A stretch of DNA of 64,000 bases, taken from positions 1 through 64,000 of the forward strand of contig JBKHII010000012.1 of the NCBI GenBank assembly GCA_046538735.1. Reading direction: 5' to 3'. Under the pieces are notes generated by a model. That model did no database searches. It was not told where the DNA came from and saw nothing but the letters and a program-made list of their open reading frames with translations. Made by a program: the position numbers and the translations under genes. Origin of the DNA: SLST01 sp046538735. Lineage in GTDB: Bacteria > Spirochaetota > Spirochaetia > DSM-27196 > SLST01. Of the stretch, positions 56,995 through 64,000 are shown piece after piece; the stretch's first letter is position 1; each line of letters opens with the position of its first letter.

Positions 56995-58367
56995 TCGAGG
57001 GTTCCTGCGTCCATGTCGCGCTCGGTTATCGGAACGTAGCTTCGGCGCGGCATCACGCACTTGTACGCGGGGCGAAGGATTCGGCCCCCGGAGACGAACT
57101 CCTCGAGCAGGTGCGCGCACCAGCCGGCGATGCGAGACATGGCGAAGATCGGCGTGTAGAGCTCGCTCGCGATGTTGAGCATCGAGTAGACGAATCCGGA
57201 GAAGAAGTCCACGTTGGGCGCGATCACCCGATCGTAGCCCTTCACGGCCCGGAAGGCTGCCGGCGTGAGTTGCTCGATCAGCTCGTAGAGGTGGTACTCC
57301 TCGGATCGACCCTTCTCGGCGGCGAGCTCGGACGCCTTCTGCTTCAGGAGCACCGCACGCGGATCGCTCACCGTGTAGACGGCGTGTCCCATTCCGTAGA
57401 TGAGCCCGGACCCGTCGTGCGCCTCCTTGCGAAGGATGCGTTCGAGGTACGCCTGCACTTCCTTCTCGCTCGACCAGTCTTTCACGTTCGCCTTGATGTC
57501 CTCCATCATCACCATCACGCGGTTGTTCGCACCACCGTGCTTCGCTCCCTTCAGCGATCCTACCGCGGCGGCCACCGCCGAGTAGGTATCCGTCGCGGCG
57601 GAGGAGACAACGTGGATCGTGAACGCCGAGTTGTTTCCTCCTCCATGTTCGGCGTGCAGCACGAGCGCGAGGTCGAGCGTTTCCGCCTCGAGCGGACTGC
57701 ACTCCCGATCCGCGCGCATCATCTGCAGGAAGTTCTCGGCGGACGAGAGACCGGGCTCCGGAGCGTGGATGAAGAGACTCTCGTCGTTGAAGTAGTGACG
57801 CTTCGCCTGGAACGCGTACGCGACCATCGCCGGGAATCGGGCGATCAGCTCGATCGACTGGCGAAGGATGTTGCGAACCGATCGCTCTTCTGCGTTGTCG
57901 TCGTACGAGTAGCTGACGAGCGTACTCCGCGCAAGCTTGTTCATGATATCCGCGCTCGGCGCGCGCAGAACCATGTCTTCCGTGAAACCGGTGGGTAGCG
58001 GTCGTTTCTCACCGATCAGCGCGCAGAACTCCGCGAGTTCCTCGTTCGTTGGCAGTGTGCCGAAGAGCAACAGGTAGACGGTTTCCTCGAAGCCGAACCT
58101 ACCGTCGGCCTGAAACCCCTTGGCGATCTCGCTGACATCGTAGCCGCGGTACGAGAGACGGCCGGGCGCGGGTATACGTTCGCCCTCGTCGATAATGTAG
58201 CCGTGAACCTCGCCGATCTCGGTCAGTCCAACAAGCACACCGGTTCCGTCGTTGTTTCGCAGCCCCCGCTTGCAGTTGTACCTGAGGTACTCCTGGGGGC
58301 TGATCACCGTCATACGCTCGGCGCGACCGATGTGCGCGTCCAGAAAGCGGTCTTCTCGTGTATTCAT
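56991..58367 (-). CDS. gltA: Citrate synthase
   Basis: From the ATG at 58367 the protein has 458 residues. It contains the catalytic triad regions of citrate synthase: LVLHAEHGGGNNSAF with the first His, GAKHGGANNRVMVMMED and YGMGHAVYTVSDPRA with the second His, and NVDFFSGFVYSMLNI with the catalytic Asp. GRLSYRGYDVSEIAKGF is the typical N-terminal region. It makes citrate from oxaloacetate and acetyl-CoA, feeding glutamate synthesis or a partial TCA cycle. A longer frame begins 13 codons earlier. No other TCA genes are in the window. Confidence 0.92.
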   Translation of the reverse strand: MNTREDRFLDAHIGRAERMTVISPQEYLRYNCKRGLRNNDGTGVLVGLTEIGEVHGYIIDEGERIPAPGRLSYRGYDVSEIAKGFQADGRFGFEETVYLLLFGTLPTNEELAEFCALIGEKRPLPTGFTEDMVLRAPSADIMNKLARSTLVSYSYDDNAEERSVRNILRQSIELIARFPAMVAYAFQAKRHYFNDESLFIHAPEPGLSSAENFLQMMRADRECSPLEAETLDLALVLHAEHGGGNNSAFTIHVVSSAATDTYSAVAAAVGSLKGAKHGGANNRVMVMMEDIKANVKDWSSEKEVQAYLERILRKEAHDGSGLIYGMGHAVYTVSDPRAVLLKQKASELAAEKGRSEEYHLYELIEQLTPAAFRAVKGYDRVIAPNVDFFSGFVYSMLNIASELYTPIFAMSRIAGWCAHLLEEFVSGGRILRPAYKCVMPRRSYVPITERDMDAGTLD

Positions 58368-58451
58368 ATTCCTATCCGTTCGATATTTATGCGTGAAATC
58401 GCGCATACATTACCATGTACGCGCCGCCGTGAGAAGCGAGGGGCATCCTGC

Positions 58452-59138
58452 CTAAGCCTTGCGAACCAGATAGAGCTCGTTGATCGGCCGCCCGGCCTCC
58501 CGCCCCTTCGTCTCGAATGCCGTGCGCGGCCGCCACGCTTGCGGCGGCGCGAAGCCTTGGTAGGGGTTTTCCAGTCCGGGCGTCGTCTCCAGGACATCGA
58601 GCGCGGCGTGCGCGTACTCCGCCCAGTCGGTCACCATGTAGAGATACCCGCCGGGCCGCAACCGCTGCGCCATCGTCTGCGTCAGAGCCGGACGGACAAT
58701 TCTACGCTTGTGGTGCCGCTTCTTCGGCCACGGATCCGGGAAGAAGAGGTGAATGCCGTCCAGCGACGACGGAGGAACCATCTGCTCGAGGACGAGGATT
58801 GCGTCGTCGTGGATGATGCGAACGTTCTCGAGCCCTCGCTCCTCGATCCGTGAGAGGAGCTTTCCCACCCCGGGCTTGTAGACTTCCACCCCGAGGTAGT
58901 TCGTCTGCGGAAAGTTCTCCGCGAGCTCGGCGGTCGCGGCGCCCATCCCGAAGCCGATCTCGAGGACGAGGGGGCGATCCGGCACGGGAAAGAGCCGAGT
59001 CGGATCGACGGGTCGCTCTTCGCGCCGCACGCAGTAGCGATCGTGCAACCGTTCGTACGACCTCCGCTGGTGGTCGCTCATTCTCGTCGCGCGCTTCACG
59101 TAGCTCTTGATGTGGTCTCTGTCGCGGTAGTCGCTCAC
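58452..59138 (-). CDS. trmB: tRNA (guanine-N7)-methyltransferase
   Basis: The 228-residue TrmB methylates G46 of tRNAs using SAM. The SAM site is LVLEIGFGMGAATAELA, followed by NYLGVEVYKPGVGKLL, NVRIIHDDAILVLEQM and the signature HLFFPDPWPKKRHHKRRIV (HLFFPDPWPKKRH). The C-terminal SNxxEY-like TDWAEYAHA and TAFETKG match. The GTG at 59138 overlaps the ptsP stop as GTGA, which I favour over longer frames inside ptsP. Confidence 0.93.
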   Translation of the reverse strand: MSDYRDRDHIKSYVKRATRMSDHQRRSYERLHDRYCVRREERPVDPTRLFPVPDRPLVLEIGFGMGAATAELAENFPQTNYLGVEVYKPGVGKLLSRIEERGLENVRIIHDDAILVLEQMVPPSSLDGIHLFFPDPWPKKRHHKRRIVRPALTQTMAQRLRPGGYLYMVTDWAEYAHAALDVLETTPGLENPYQGFAPPQAWRPRTAFETKGREAGRPINELYLVRKA

Positions 59139-61384
59139 GCGCCGTGCTCCGCGATGTACGCTCGAACGTCGGCTATCGTCCGTAGCTCGAGCAGCTCGGA
59201 CGCGAAACGTTCGGCCTCCGTGACGGAAACCGCCGCTACACGCTCTCGGATCCGACCGATGCGTCCCGGATCGGCGCTCACGCTCCGCAGACCGCATCCG
59301 ATCAGAAACCGGAGAATCGCCTCGTCCGCGCCGGCCTCACCGCAGATCGACACCGGACAACCCTCTGCGTTCGCTTCGGAGACGATGCGCGAAAGCGCGC
59401 GCAAGACCGCCGGGTGGTACGGGTGGTAGAGCGACTCGACCTGCTCGTTGGTGCGATCTACCGCGAGGAGGTACATCACCAGATCGTTCGACCCGATGCT
59501 CAGGAAGTCTGTTTCAATCGCGAGATCGTGCGCGCACGCGACTGCAGAGGGGAGCTCGATCATCACACCGAGGAGCGGATTCGGGTTGTGTGGGAGGCCC
59601 TCGTCCGCGAGATCGACCAGCATCGCATGGACTCGCTCGCGCGCGAGCCGAAACTCGTCCAGCGAGGCGATCATCGGAAAGAGAATCCGAAGATCGCGGC
59701 CTTCGCCGGCCCGAAGCATCGCGCGTAGCTGATCGTTGAAAAGATCGGGATGCGCGAGGCTGAACCGGATCCCGCGCAGACCGAGGAACGGGTTTCCCTC
59801 GAGATCCTGCGACTCCCGGAAGAGCTTGTCTCCTCCAATATCGAGCGTTCGCAGGACGAGCGGTCCATGATCCATCCGCTCGGCGATCTTCCGGTAGATG
59901 CGGTACTGCTCGGCTTCGGACGGAAAATCGTTTCTCACGAGGAACGGGAACTCGCTTCGGTAGAGCCCGATGCCCATCGCGCCCACCCGCGTCGCCGCTT
60001 CGGCGTCGTGGAGTATGTTCACGTTGGCGAGCAGCTCGATCGCAGCGCCGTCTGCGGTAACCGCGGGACCGGGCGCGGCGTGCCCGTCCTCGCGCGCGTG
60101 TGCCGCGCGTGCCTGGTCGAACTGCGCGATGACCGCCTCGGGCGGATTGCGATGTATTCGGCCCTCGTAGGCGTCGACCGCTACGAGATCGCCGTCGTGG
60201 AGATCGGCCTCGTCCGGCGCGCGCAGCAGGACGGTCGGTATCTCGAGGCTCCGCGCGAGAATGGTCAGATGCGCCGTGCTCCCACCTCCGGTCAGGACGA
60301 GGCCCTCCGCATGCTGCGCGGCGAGTCGTACCAGCTCGGAGGGATAGAGCTCGTGCGCGATCACGACGCATCCGCGTAGGTCACCGTGCGCGTCCGAGTC
60401 ACCGCGGAGATTCCGCAGCAGTCGCCGCCCAAGGTCGAGCACGTCGTGGCTCTTCTCGCGCGTGCGCGGATTCCCGCTCGACGAAAGGAGTCCCACGTAG
60501 CGGTCCACGACCTTCCGGACGGCGGCTGCCGCACGCGCTCCTTCGCGAATCGAGCGGATCATCTCCCCGGAGAACTCCTCGTCGCGCAGCATCAGGAGGT
60601 GCGAGGCAAAGATCAGACTCGCAATGTCCGAGATCCGCTCGTCCAGCTCCCGATGCATCGCCTCCAACTGCTGGTCCGTCCGCTCGAGCGCGCTCAGGAA
60701 CGCGGCTTCCTCGTCGCCGCCTTCGGGTGCGGCGAGCTCATCGTCAACGTGCTCCACGGGGCGCAGATGGACGATTGCGCCCACGGCAACTCCGTCGCTC
60801 GCCGGCCGGCACTCCACCGTATCGCCAAGCGCAGAGCGCCGATCGATCCGTGGTCGCGGGCCGGAATGGAGCTCCATCAGGATCTCGATGTTCTCGAGCG
60901 TCGCCGCGAGTTGGCCGGCGATCGCCTGCAGCGCGCGCGTGTCCTGCCGCGTGAACTGGTCCGGCCGGCGATGCTGGACGACGAGCGCGCCGATCCGGCT
61001 CAGCCCTCTGCGAATCGGGACCGCGAGAAAGCTCTCGTACTGCTCTTCCCGGGTATCGGGGAAGTACTTGTACGCGGGGTTTCGCGAGGCGTGCGCCTCG
61101 CGAATCGGTCGGAGCTCCTTCACGGCGGTGCCGGTGATCCCTTCGCCGAGGTCCAGGTGGACGCTGCCGACCGATCCCGGCTCGAGACCGCGGCTCGCTC
61201 TCAGGACGAGGCTGCCGGTGGTGTCGTCGAGGAGATAGATGCTGCAGACGTCGCTCTCCATGTGGTCGGCGATGCGGTCGACCACGTCCTGGAGTAAACC
61301 GTCGATATTCGTCCGTTTCTCGAAGAGGCTCGAGAGCTCCGCGATGCTCCACACGAGCTCGATGTTGTCCCTGCTCCTGGCCAC
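59135..61384 (-). CDS. ptsP: GAF-domain phosphoenolpyruvate-protein phosphotransferase (enzyme I-Ntr type)
   Basis: A 749-residue enzyme I with an N-terminal GAF domain (residues about 15-155, with FEKRTNIDGLLQDVVDRIADHM and EGITGTAVKELRPI). The enzyme I core follows: EIN helical region, phospho-His motif GGGSTAHLTILARSLEIPTV, then the PEP-binding barrel with GIGLYRSEFPFL, LRTLDIGGDKLF and NPFLGLRGIRFSL, and the end motif SICGEAGADEAILRFLIGCG with its catalytic Cys replaced by or near Gly-Glu-Ala. It passes phosphate from PEP to an HPr-like partner; none is encoded here. Starts at 61399 or 61384 (both GTG); a TAGGAT box 5 bases before 61384 supports the latter. Confidence 0.88.
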   Translation of the reverse strand: MARSRDNIELVWSIAELSSLFEKRTNIDGLLQDVVDRIADHMESDVCSIYLLDDTTGSLVLRASRGLEPGSVGSVHLDLGEGITGTAVKELRPIREAHASRNPAYKYFPDTREEQYESFLAVPIRRGLSRIGALVVQHRRPDQFTRQDTRALQAIAGQLAATLENIEILMELHSGPRPRIDRRSALGDTVECRPASDGVAVGAIVHLRPVEHVDDELAAPEGGDEEAAFLSALERTDQQLEAMHRELDERISDIASLIFASHLLMLRDEEFSGEMIRSIREGARAAAAVRKVVDRYVGLLSSSGNPRTREKSHDVLDLGRRLLRNLRGDSDAHGDLRGCVVIAHELYPSELVRLAAQHAEGLVLTGGGSTAHLTILARSLEIPTVLLRAPDEADLHDGDLVAVDAYEGRIHRNPPEAVIAQFDQARAAHAREDGHAAPGPAVTADGAAIELLANVNILHDAEAATRVGAMGIGLYRSEFPFLVRNDFPSEAEQYRIYRKIAERMDHGPLVLRTLDIGGDKLFRESQDLEGNPFLGLRGIRFSLAHPDLFNDQLRAMLRAGEGRDLRILFPMIASLDEFRLARERVHAMLVDLADEGLPHNPNPLLGVMIELPSAVACAHDLAIETDFLSIGSNDLVMYLLAVDRTNEQVESLYHPYHPAVLRALSRIVSEANAEGCPVSICGEAGADEAILRFLIGCGLRSVSADPGRIGRIRERVAAVSVTEAERFASELLELRTIADVRAYIAEHGA

Positions 61385-61389
61385 GCCCC

Positions 61390-61418
61390 ATCCTACCACG
61401 TTCTCGCGCGCGGCTGAA
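61390..61418 (-). promoter_or_regulatory. ptsP promoter candidate (TTCAGC-N17-TAGGAT)
   Basis: TAGGAT (61390-61395, minus strand) ends 5 bases before the GTG at 61384; TTCAGC (61413-61418) is 17 bases upstream. The match is modest; readthrough from mfd is also possible. Confidence 0.35.
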
Positions 61419-61421
61419 CGC

Positions 61422-64000
61422 CTACGCGACGAGCGTTGAGAGCCGGCCGCGAATGAACTCGCTCTTCTCCTTGAGGCCGATGCCCTCGGTGTCCATGACC
61501 AGCACGGCCGGTCGCCGGGGATCGAGCTTCACCTTGCCGCCGGAGCTCTGGATGAGCGTCACAACGCGGTCCGCGCTGATCTTCGCGACCTTGCCGAACT
61601 CGACCTCGAGCGTACCCTTCCGCTCCTTGAGGCTCGCGATGTGGAGTTTCCGGCAGAGAACCCGGATCTCGGCGAGCGAGAGCAGGCTGTGCACCTCGTC
61701 CGGCAGCGGACCGAACCGGTCCTGCAGCTCGCCGGCGACGTTCTCGAGCTCCTGGTCGGTGGTGATGCTCGCGACGCGTTTGTACACTTCCATTTTCTCC
61801 GCCGGCTCGGAGACGTAGCCGTCCGGGATGAAGCCCGAGTACTCCAGCTCGAGATAGACCTCTTCCTCCTGCTCCTCGGCATCCTCGTCAAGGCGACGGA
61901 TCGCCTCGTCCAGCAGTCGGAGATACATGTCAAAGCCGACCGAGAGGATGTCGCCGCTCTGCTCGCGGCCGAGGAGGTTCCCTGCGCCGCGGACCTCCAG
62001 ATCCTTCAGCGCGATCTTGAACCCGCTTCCGAGCTCGGTGTAGTCGCTGATAATCTGCAGACGCTTCATCGCGATCTCGCTCAGCACGCGCTGGTCGGGA
62101 TAGAGCAGGTAGGCATAGGCAAGACGACCGCTTCGGCCGACGCGACCGCGCAGCTGGTAGAGCTGGCTGATGCCGTACATGTCCGCGCGGTCGATGATGA
62201 TCGTGTTCACGTTCGGAATGTCGATTCCGTTCTCGATGATCGTCGTGGAAACGAGCACCTGGAAGGCGCCGTGAACGAACCGGTGCATGATGTCCTCGAG
62301 CTGGTGCGCGCTCATCCGACCGTGCGCCTTGTCGATCATGACCTCCGGCATCAGCTCCTGCAGGTACGACACCACGTTGTTGAGCGTCTCCACCCGGTTG
62401 TGAAGGAAGTAGATCTGCCCGCCGCGCTCGATCTCGTTCCGGATTGCCCGAGTGACGATCTCTTCGTTGAACTCCTGGATGACCGTCTGAATCGGCAGGC
62501 GGTTGTGCGGAGGCGTCTTGATGATCGACATGTCGCGGATCTTGAGCAGCGACATGTGCAGCGTGCGCGGAATCGGGGTGGCGGTCATCGTGAGCGAATC
62601 GATCGAGGTCTTGAGCTCCTTGAGCCGCTCCTTGTCCTTGACGCCGAACCGCTGCTCCTCGTCGATCACGAGGAGACCGAGCTCCTTGAACATCACGTCC
62701 TTCGAGAGGATCCGGTGCGTGCCGATCACGATGTCCAGCTCGCCTCCGGCAAGCTCGGAGATCACGCGCTTCTGGTCCGTCGGCGCGACGAAGCGCGAGA
62801 GCATACCAATCTTCACCGGGAAGTCGCTCATACGCTCGGTGAACGACTCGTAGTGCTGCTCCGCAAGAATCGTCGTTGGAGCGAGGATCGCCACCTGCTT
62901 CCCTGCGGTCACCGCCTTGAACGCGGCGCGCATCGCGACCTCGGTCTTTCCGTACCCCACGTCGCCGCAGACGAGCCGGTCCATCGGCTGCGGACGTTCC
63001 ATGTCCGCCTTGACCTCATCGATGGCGCGAAGCTGGTCCTCGGTCTCCTCGTACGGGAAGGTCGCCTCGAACTGAACCTGCCATTCGGTATCCTCCGGGA
63101 AGGCGAACCCTCGCGCGCGACGCCGGCGCGAGTAGAGCTTGACGAGCCGCTCGGCAAGATCCTCCACGTTCTTCCGGACCCTGCTCTTGCGGCTCTCCCA
63201 GCTCTTCCCACCGACCTTGTCCATCCGGGGCGCCTCACCGTGGCTCCCGATGTACCGCTGAATCAGGTTTACCTGCTCGATCGGTATGTAGATGAACTCG
63301 TCGCCCGCGTACTCCAGATGGATGTAGTCGCGCTCGTTGCCGGCCGCCGCAATCCGCTTGATGCCGTTGAATCGACCGATGCCGTAGTTGACGTGGACCA
63401 CGTAGTCGCCCGGAGACAGATCGACGAAGGTATCGATCGCCCTGCTGTGGACCTGCTTGACCGACTTGGGCGCGCGTTTGCGTCGCCCGAAGATCTCGTT
63501 CTCCTCCACGACCATGAGCCGCTGGTCGGGAAGCGAGAACCCGCCGGAGATGGATCCGGTGACGACGCTCACCTCGTGATCGGACAAGAGGTGACGGATG
63601 CGCGAGCTCTGCGTCTCACTGTCGGCGACGACAACGACGTCGAACTGCGCTTCCTGCAGGTTCGCGAGCTCCTCCTTGAAGAAGCTCACGTTTCCGAAGA
63701 AGCTTCGCGGTGGATCGCAGGGCAGGCGCAGCACGTTCCCGCGATCGCTCTCCGAGAGAAGCGGAAAGAGAACGTGCCGCTCGAGCGAGTCCCGGGCGCT
63801 CTCGAACGGGCGCAGCAGTCGCGACGGCCTCGGCACGTCCCTGCGCACTCGCTCACTCGAGTAGAGCCCCTGGTACTCCCGTTCGAGCGCGTCATGGCTC
63901 GCGACAAGCCGTTCGCTGTCCGTGAAGAGCGTCACCGCGCCCGGCGGAAGGTACTCCGGAAGGTAGTGCGGCTCCTCGTCCGCGAGCGGGAAGTAGGCCT
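61422..64000 (-). CDS. mfd: Transcription-repair coupling factor Mfd (5' end beyond the window)
   Basis: About 859 C-terminal residues of Mfd are present; the reading frame stays open through the window edge at 64000, so the N terminus (most of the UvrB-like region) is missing. The RNA-polymerase-binding domain starts LSPGDYVVHVNYGIGRFNGI. The RecG-like translocase has Walker A CGDVGYGKTEVAMRAAF, DEEQRFG, TATPIPRTLHMSL and the TRG-like region IENGIDIPNVNTIIIDRADM with QLRGRVGRSGRLAYAYL. The C-terminal domain normally regulating UvrA binding follows from about 700. It removes stalled polymerase and recruits nucleotide excision repair. ptsP follows by 22-37 bases. Confidence 0.95.
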   Translation of the reverse strand, partial: AYFPLADEEPHYLPEYLPPGAVTLFTDSERLVASHDALEREYQGLYSSERVRRDVPRPSRLLRPFESARDSLERHVLFPLLSESDRGNVLRLPCDPPRSFFGNVSFFKEELANLQEAQFDVVVVADSETQSSRIRHLLSDHEVSVVTGSISGGFSLPDQRLMVVEENEIFGRRKRAPKSVKQVHSRAIDTFVDLSPGDYVVHVNYGIGRFNGIKRIAAAGNERDYIHLEYAGDEFIYIPIEQVNLIQRYIGSHGEAPRMDKVGGKSWESRKSRVRKNVEDLAERLVKLYSRRRRARGFAFPEDTEWQVQFEATFPYEETEDQLRAIDEVKADMERPQPMDRLVCGDVGYGKTEVAMRAAFKAVTAGKQVAILAPTTILAEQHYESFTERMSDFPVKIGMLSRFVAPTDQKRVISELAGGELDIVIGTHRILSKDVMFKELGLLVIDEEQRFGVKDKERLKELKTSIDSLTMTATPIPRTLHMSLLKIRDMSIIKTPPHNRLPIQTVIQEFNEEIVTRAIRNEIERGGQIYFLHNRVETLNNVVSYLQELMPEVMIDKAHGRMSAHQLEDIMHRFVHGAFQVLVSTTIIENGIDIPNVNTIIIDRADMYGISQLYQLRGRVGRSGRLAYAYLLYPDQRVLSEIAMKRLQIISDYTELGSGFKIALKDLEVRGAGNLLGREQSGDILSVGFDMYLRLLDEAIRRLDEDAEEQEEEVYLELEYSGFIPDGYVSEPAEKMEVYKRVASITTDQELENVAGELQDRFGPLPDEVHSLLSLAEIRVLCRKLHIASLKERKGTLEVEFGKVAKISADRVVTLIQSSGGKVKLDPRRPAVLVMDTEGIGLKEKSEFIRGRLSTLVA

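Noticed and set aside
58378..58400. Short inverted repeat (ATGCG ... CGCAT) before the citrate synthase gene
   Set aside because: Only five-base arms and a weak promoter context; too short to support as an operator.
1..64000. Prophage, insertion sequence, CRISPR array, integron or restriction system
   Set aside because: I saw no transposase, integrase, capsid, Cas or restriction gene, and no direct-repeat array. Gene content and composition look even across the window.

Overview
The window reads as chromosomal DNA of a GC-rich, probably free-living spirochaete. The lineage call rests on family content: a FlaA flagellar sheath protein, a spiro-SPASM protein, a UPF0164/FadL-like barrel, two adjacent divergent EF-G paralogues, a PnrA/Bmp-type nucleoside lipoprotein with its ABC transporter, and a DUF4954 protein. 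A trehalose-6-phosphate synthase/phosphatase fusion suggests osmotic adaptation. I cannot name a species. I found no phage, insertion sequence, CRISPR array, integrase or toxin-antitoxin module, and no gene-free stretch longer than about 300 bases. One tRNA (Val, TAC) is present.

Layout. 1-8.3 kb: flaA, then a tightly overlapping minus-strand set (spiro-SPASM, GT-A-like transferase, SpsF-like cytidylyltransferase, SpsG-methyltransferase fusion, ATP-grasp, GerMN) that looks like a surface or flagellar glycan pathway. 8.3-13 kb: xseA-xseB, a DUF192 protein, and a PEGA-domain lipoprotein. 12.6-22.7 kb: an operon with a 1183-residue helical/TPR-like exported protein, a 1738-residue membrane-anchored SpoIIE-type phosphatase with a beta-propeller-like exterior, and two small proteins. 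22.8-26.6 kb: UPF0164 barrel, two membrane proteins and an ankyrin protein. 26.6-33.9 kb: nucleoside ABC transporter operon with a VUT/YhhQ transporter and a ROK-like protein. 34-45 kb: thymidine-kinase-like protein, OtsAB, FAH protein, PLP decarboxylase, ZIP transporter, rhomboid, RluA, S66 peptidase, ACT-like protein and a LacI regulator. 45-50 kb: a six-gene minus-strand operon (PilZ, M18 peptidase, C_GCAxxG_C_C, J-domain protein, glucosaminidase, GNAT), a second GNAT gene and tRNA-Val. 50-64 kb: two EF-G genes, DUF4954, dps, citrate synthase, trmB, ptsP and a 5'-truncated mfd.

The most striking regulatory theme is that many genes have a recognisable -10 hexamer only 5-8 bases before the start codon, often with a -35 element 16-18 bases further upstream. 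This predicts leaderless mRNAs. It contrasts with flaA, the nucleoside-binding lipoprotein, the second EF-G and dps, which have leaders and Shine-Dalgarno sequences. Within operons, stop and start codons often overlap as ATGA, GTGA or TTGA. All functions are assigned by reading motifs; no database search was run.
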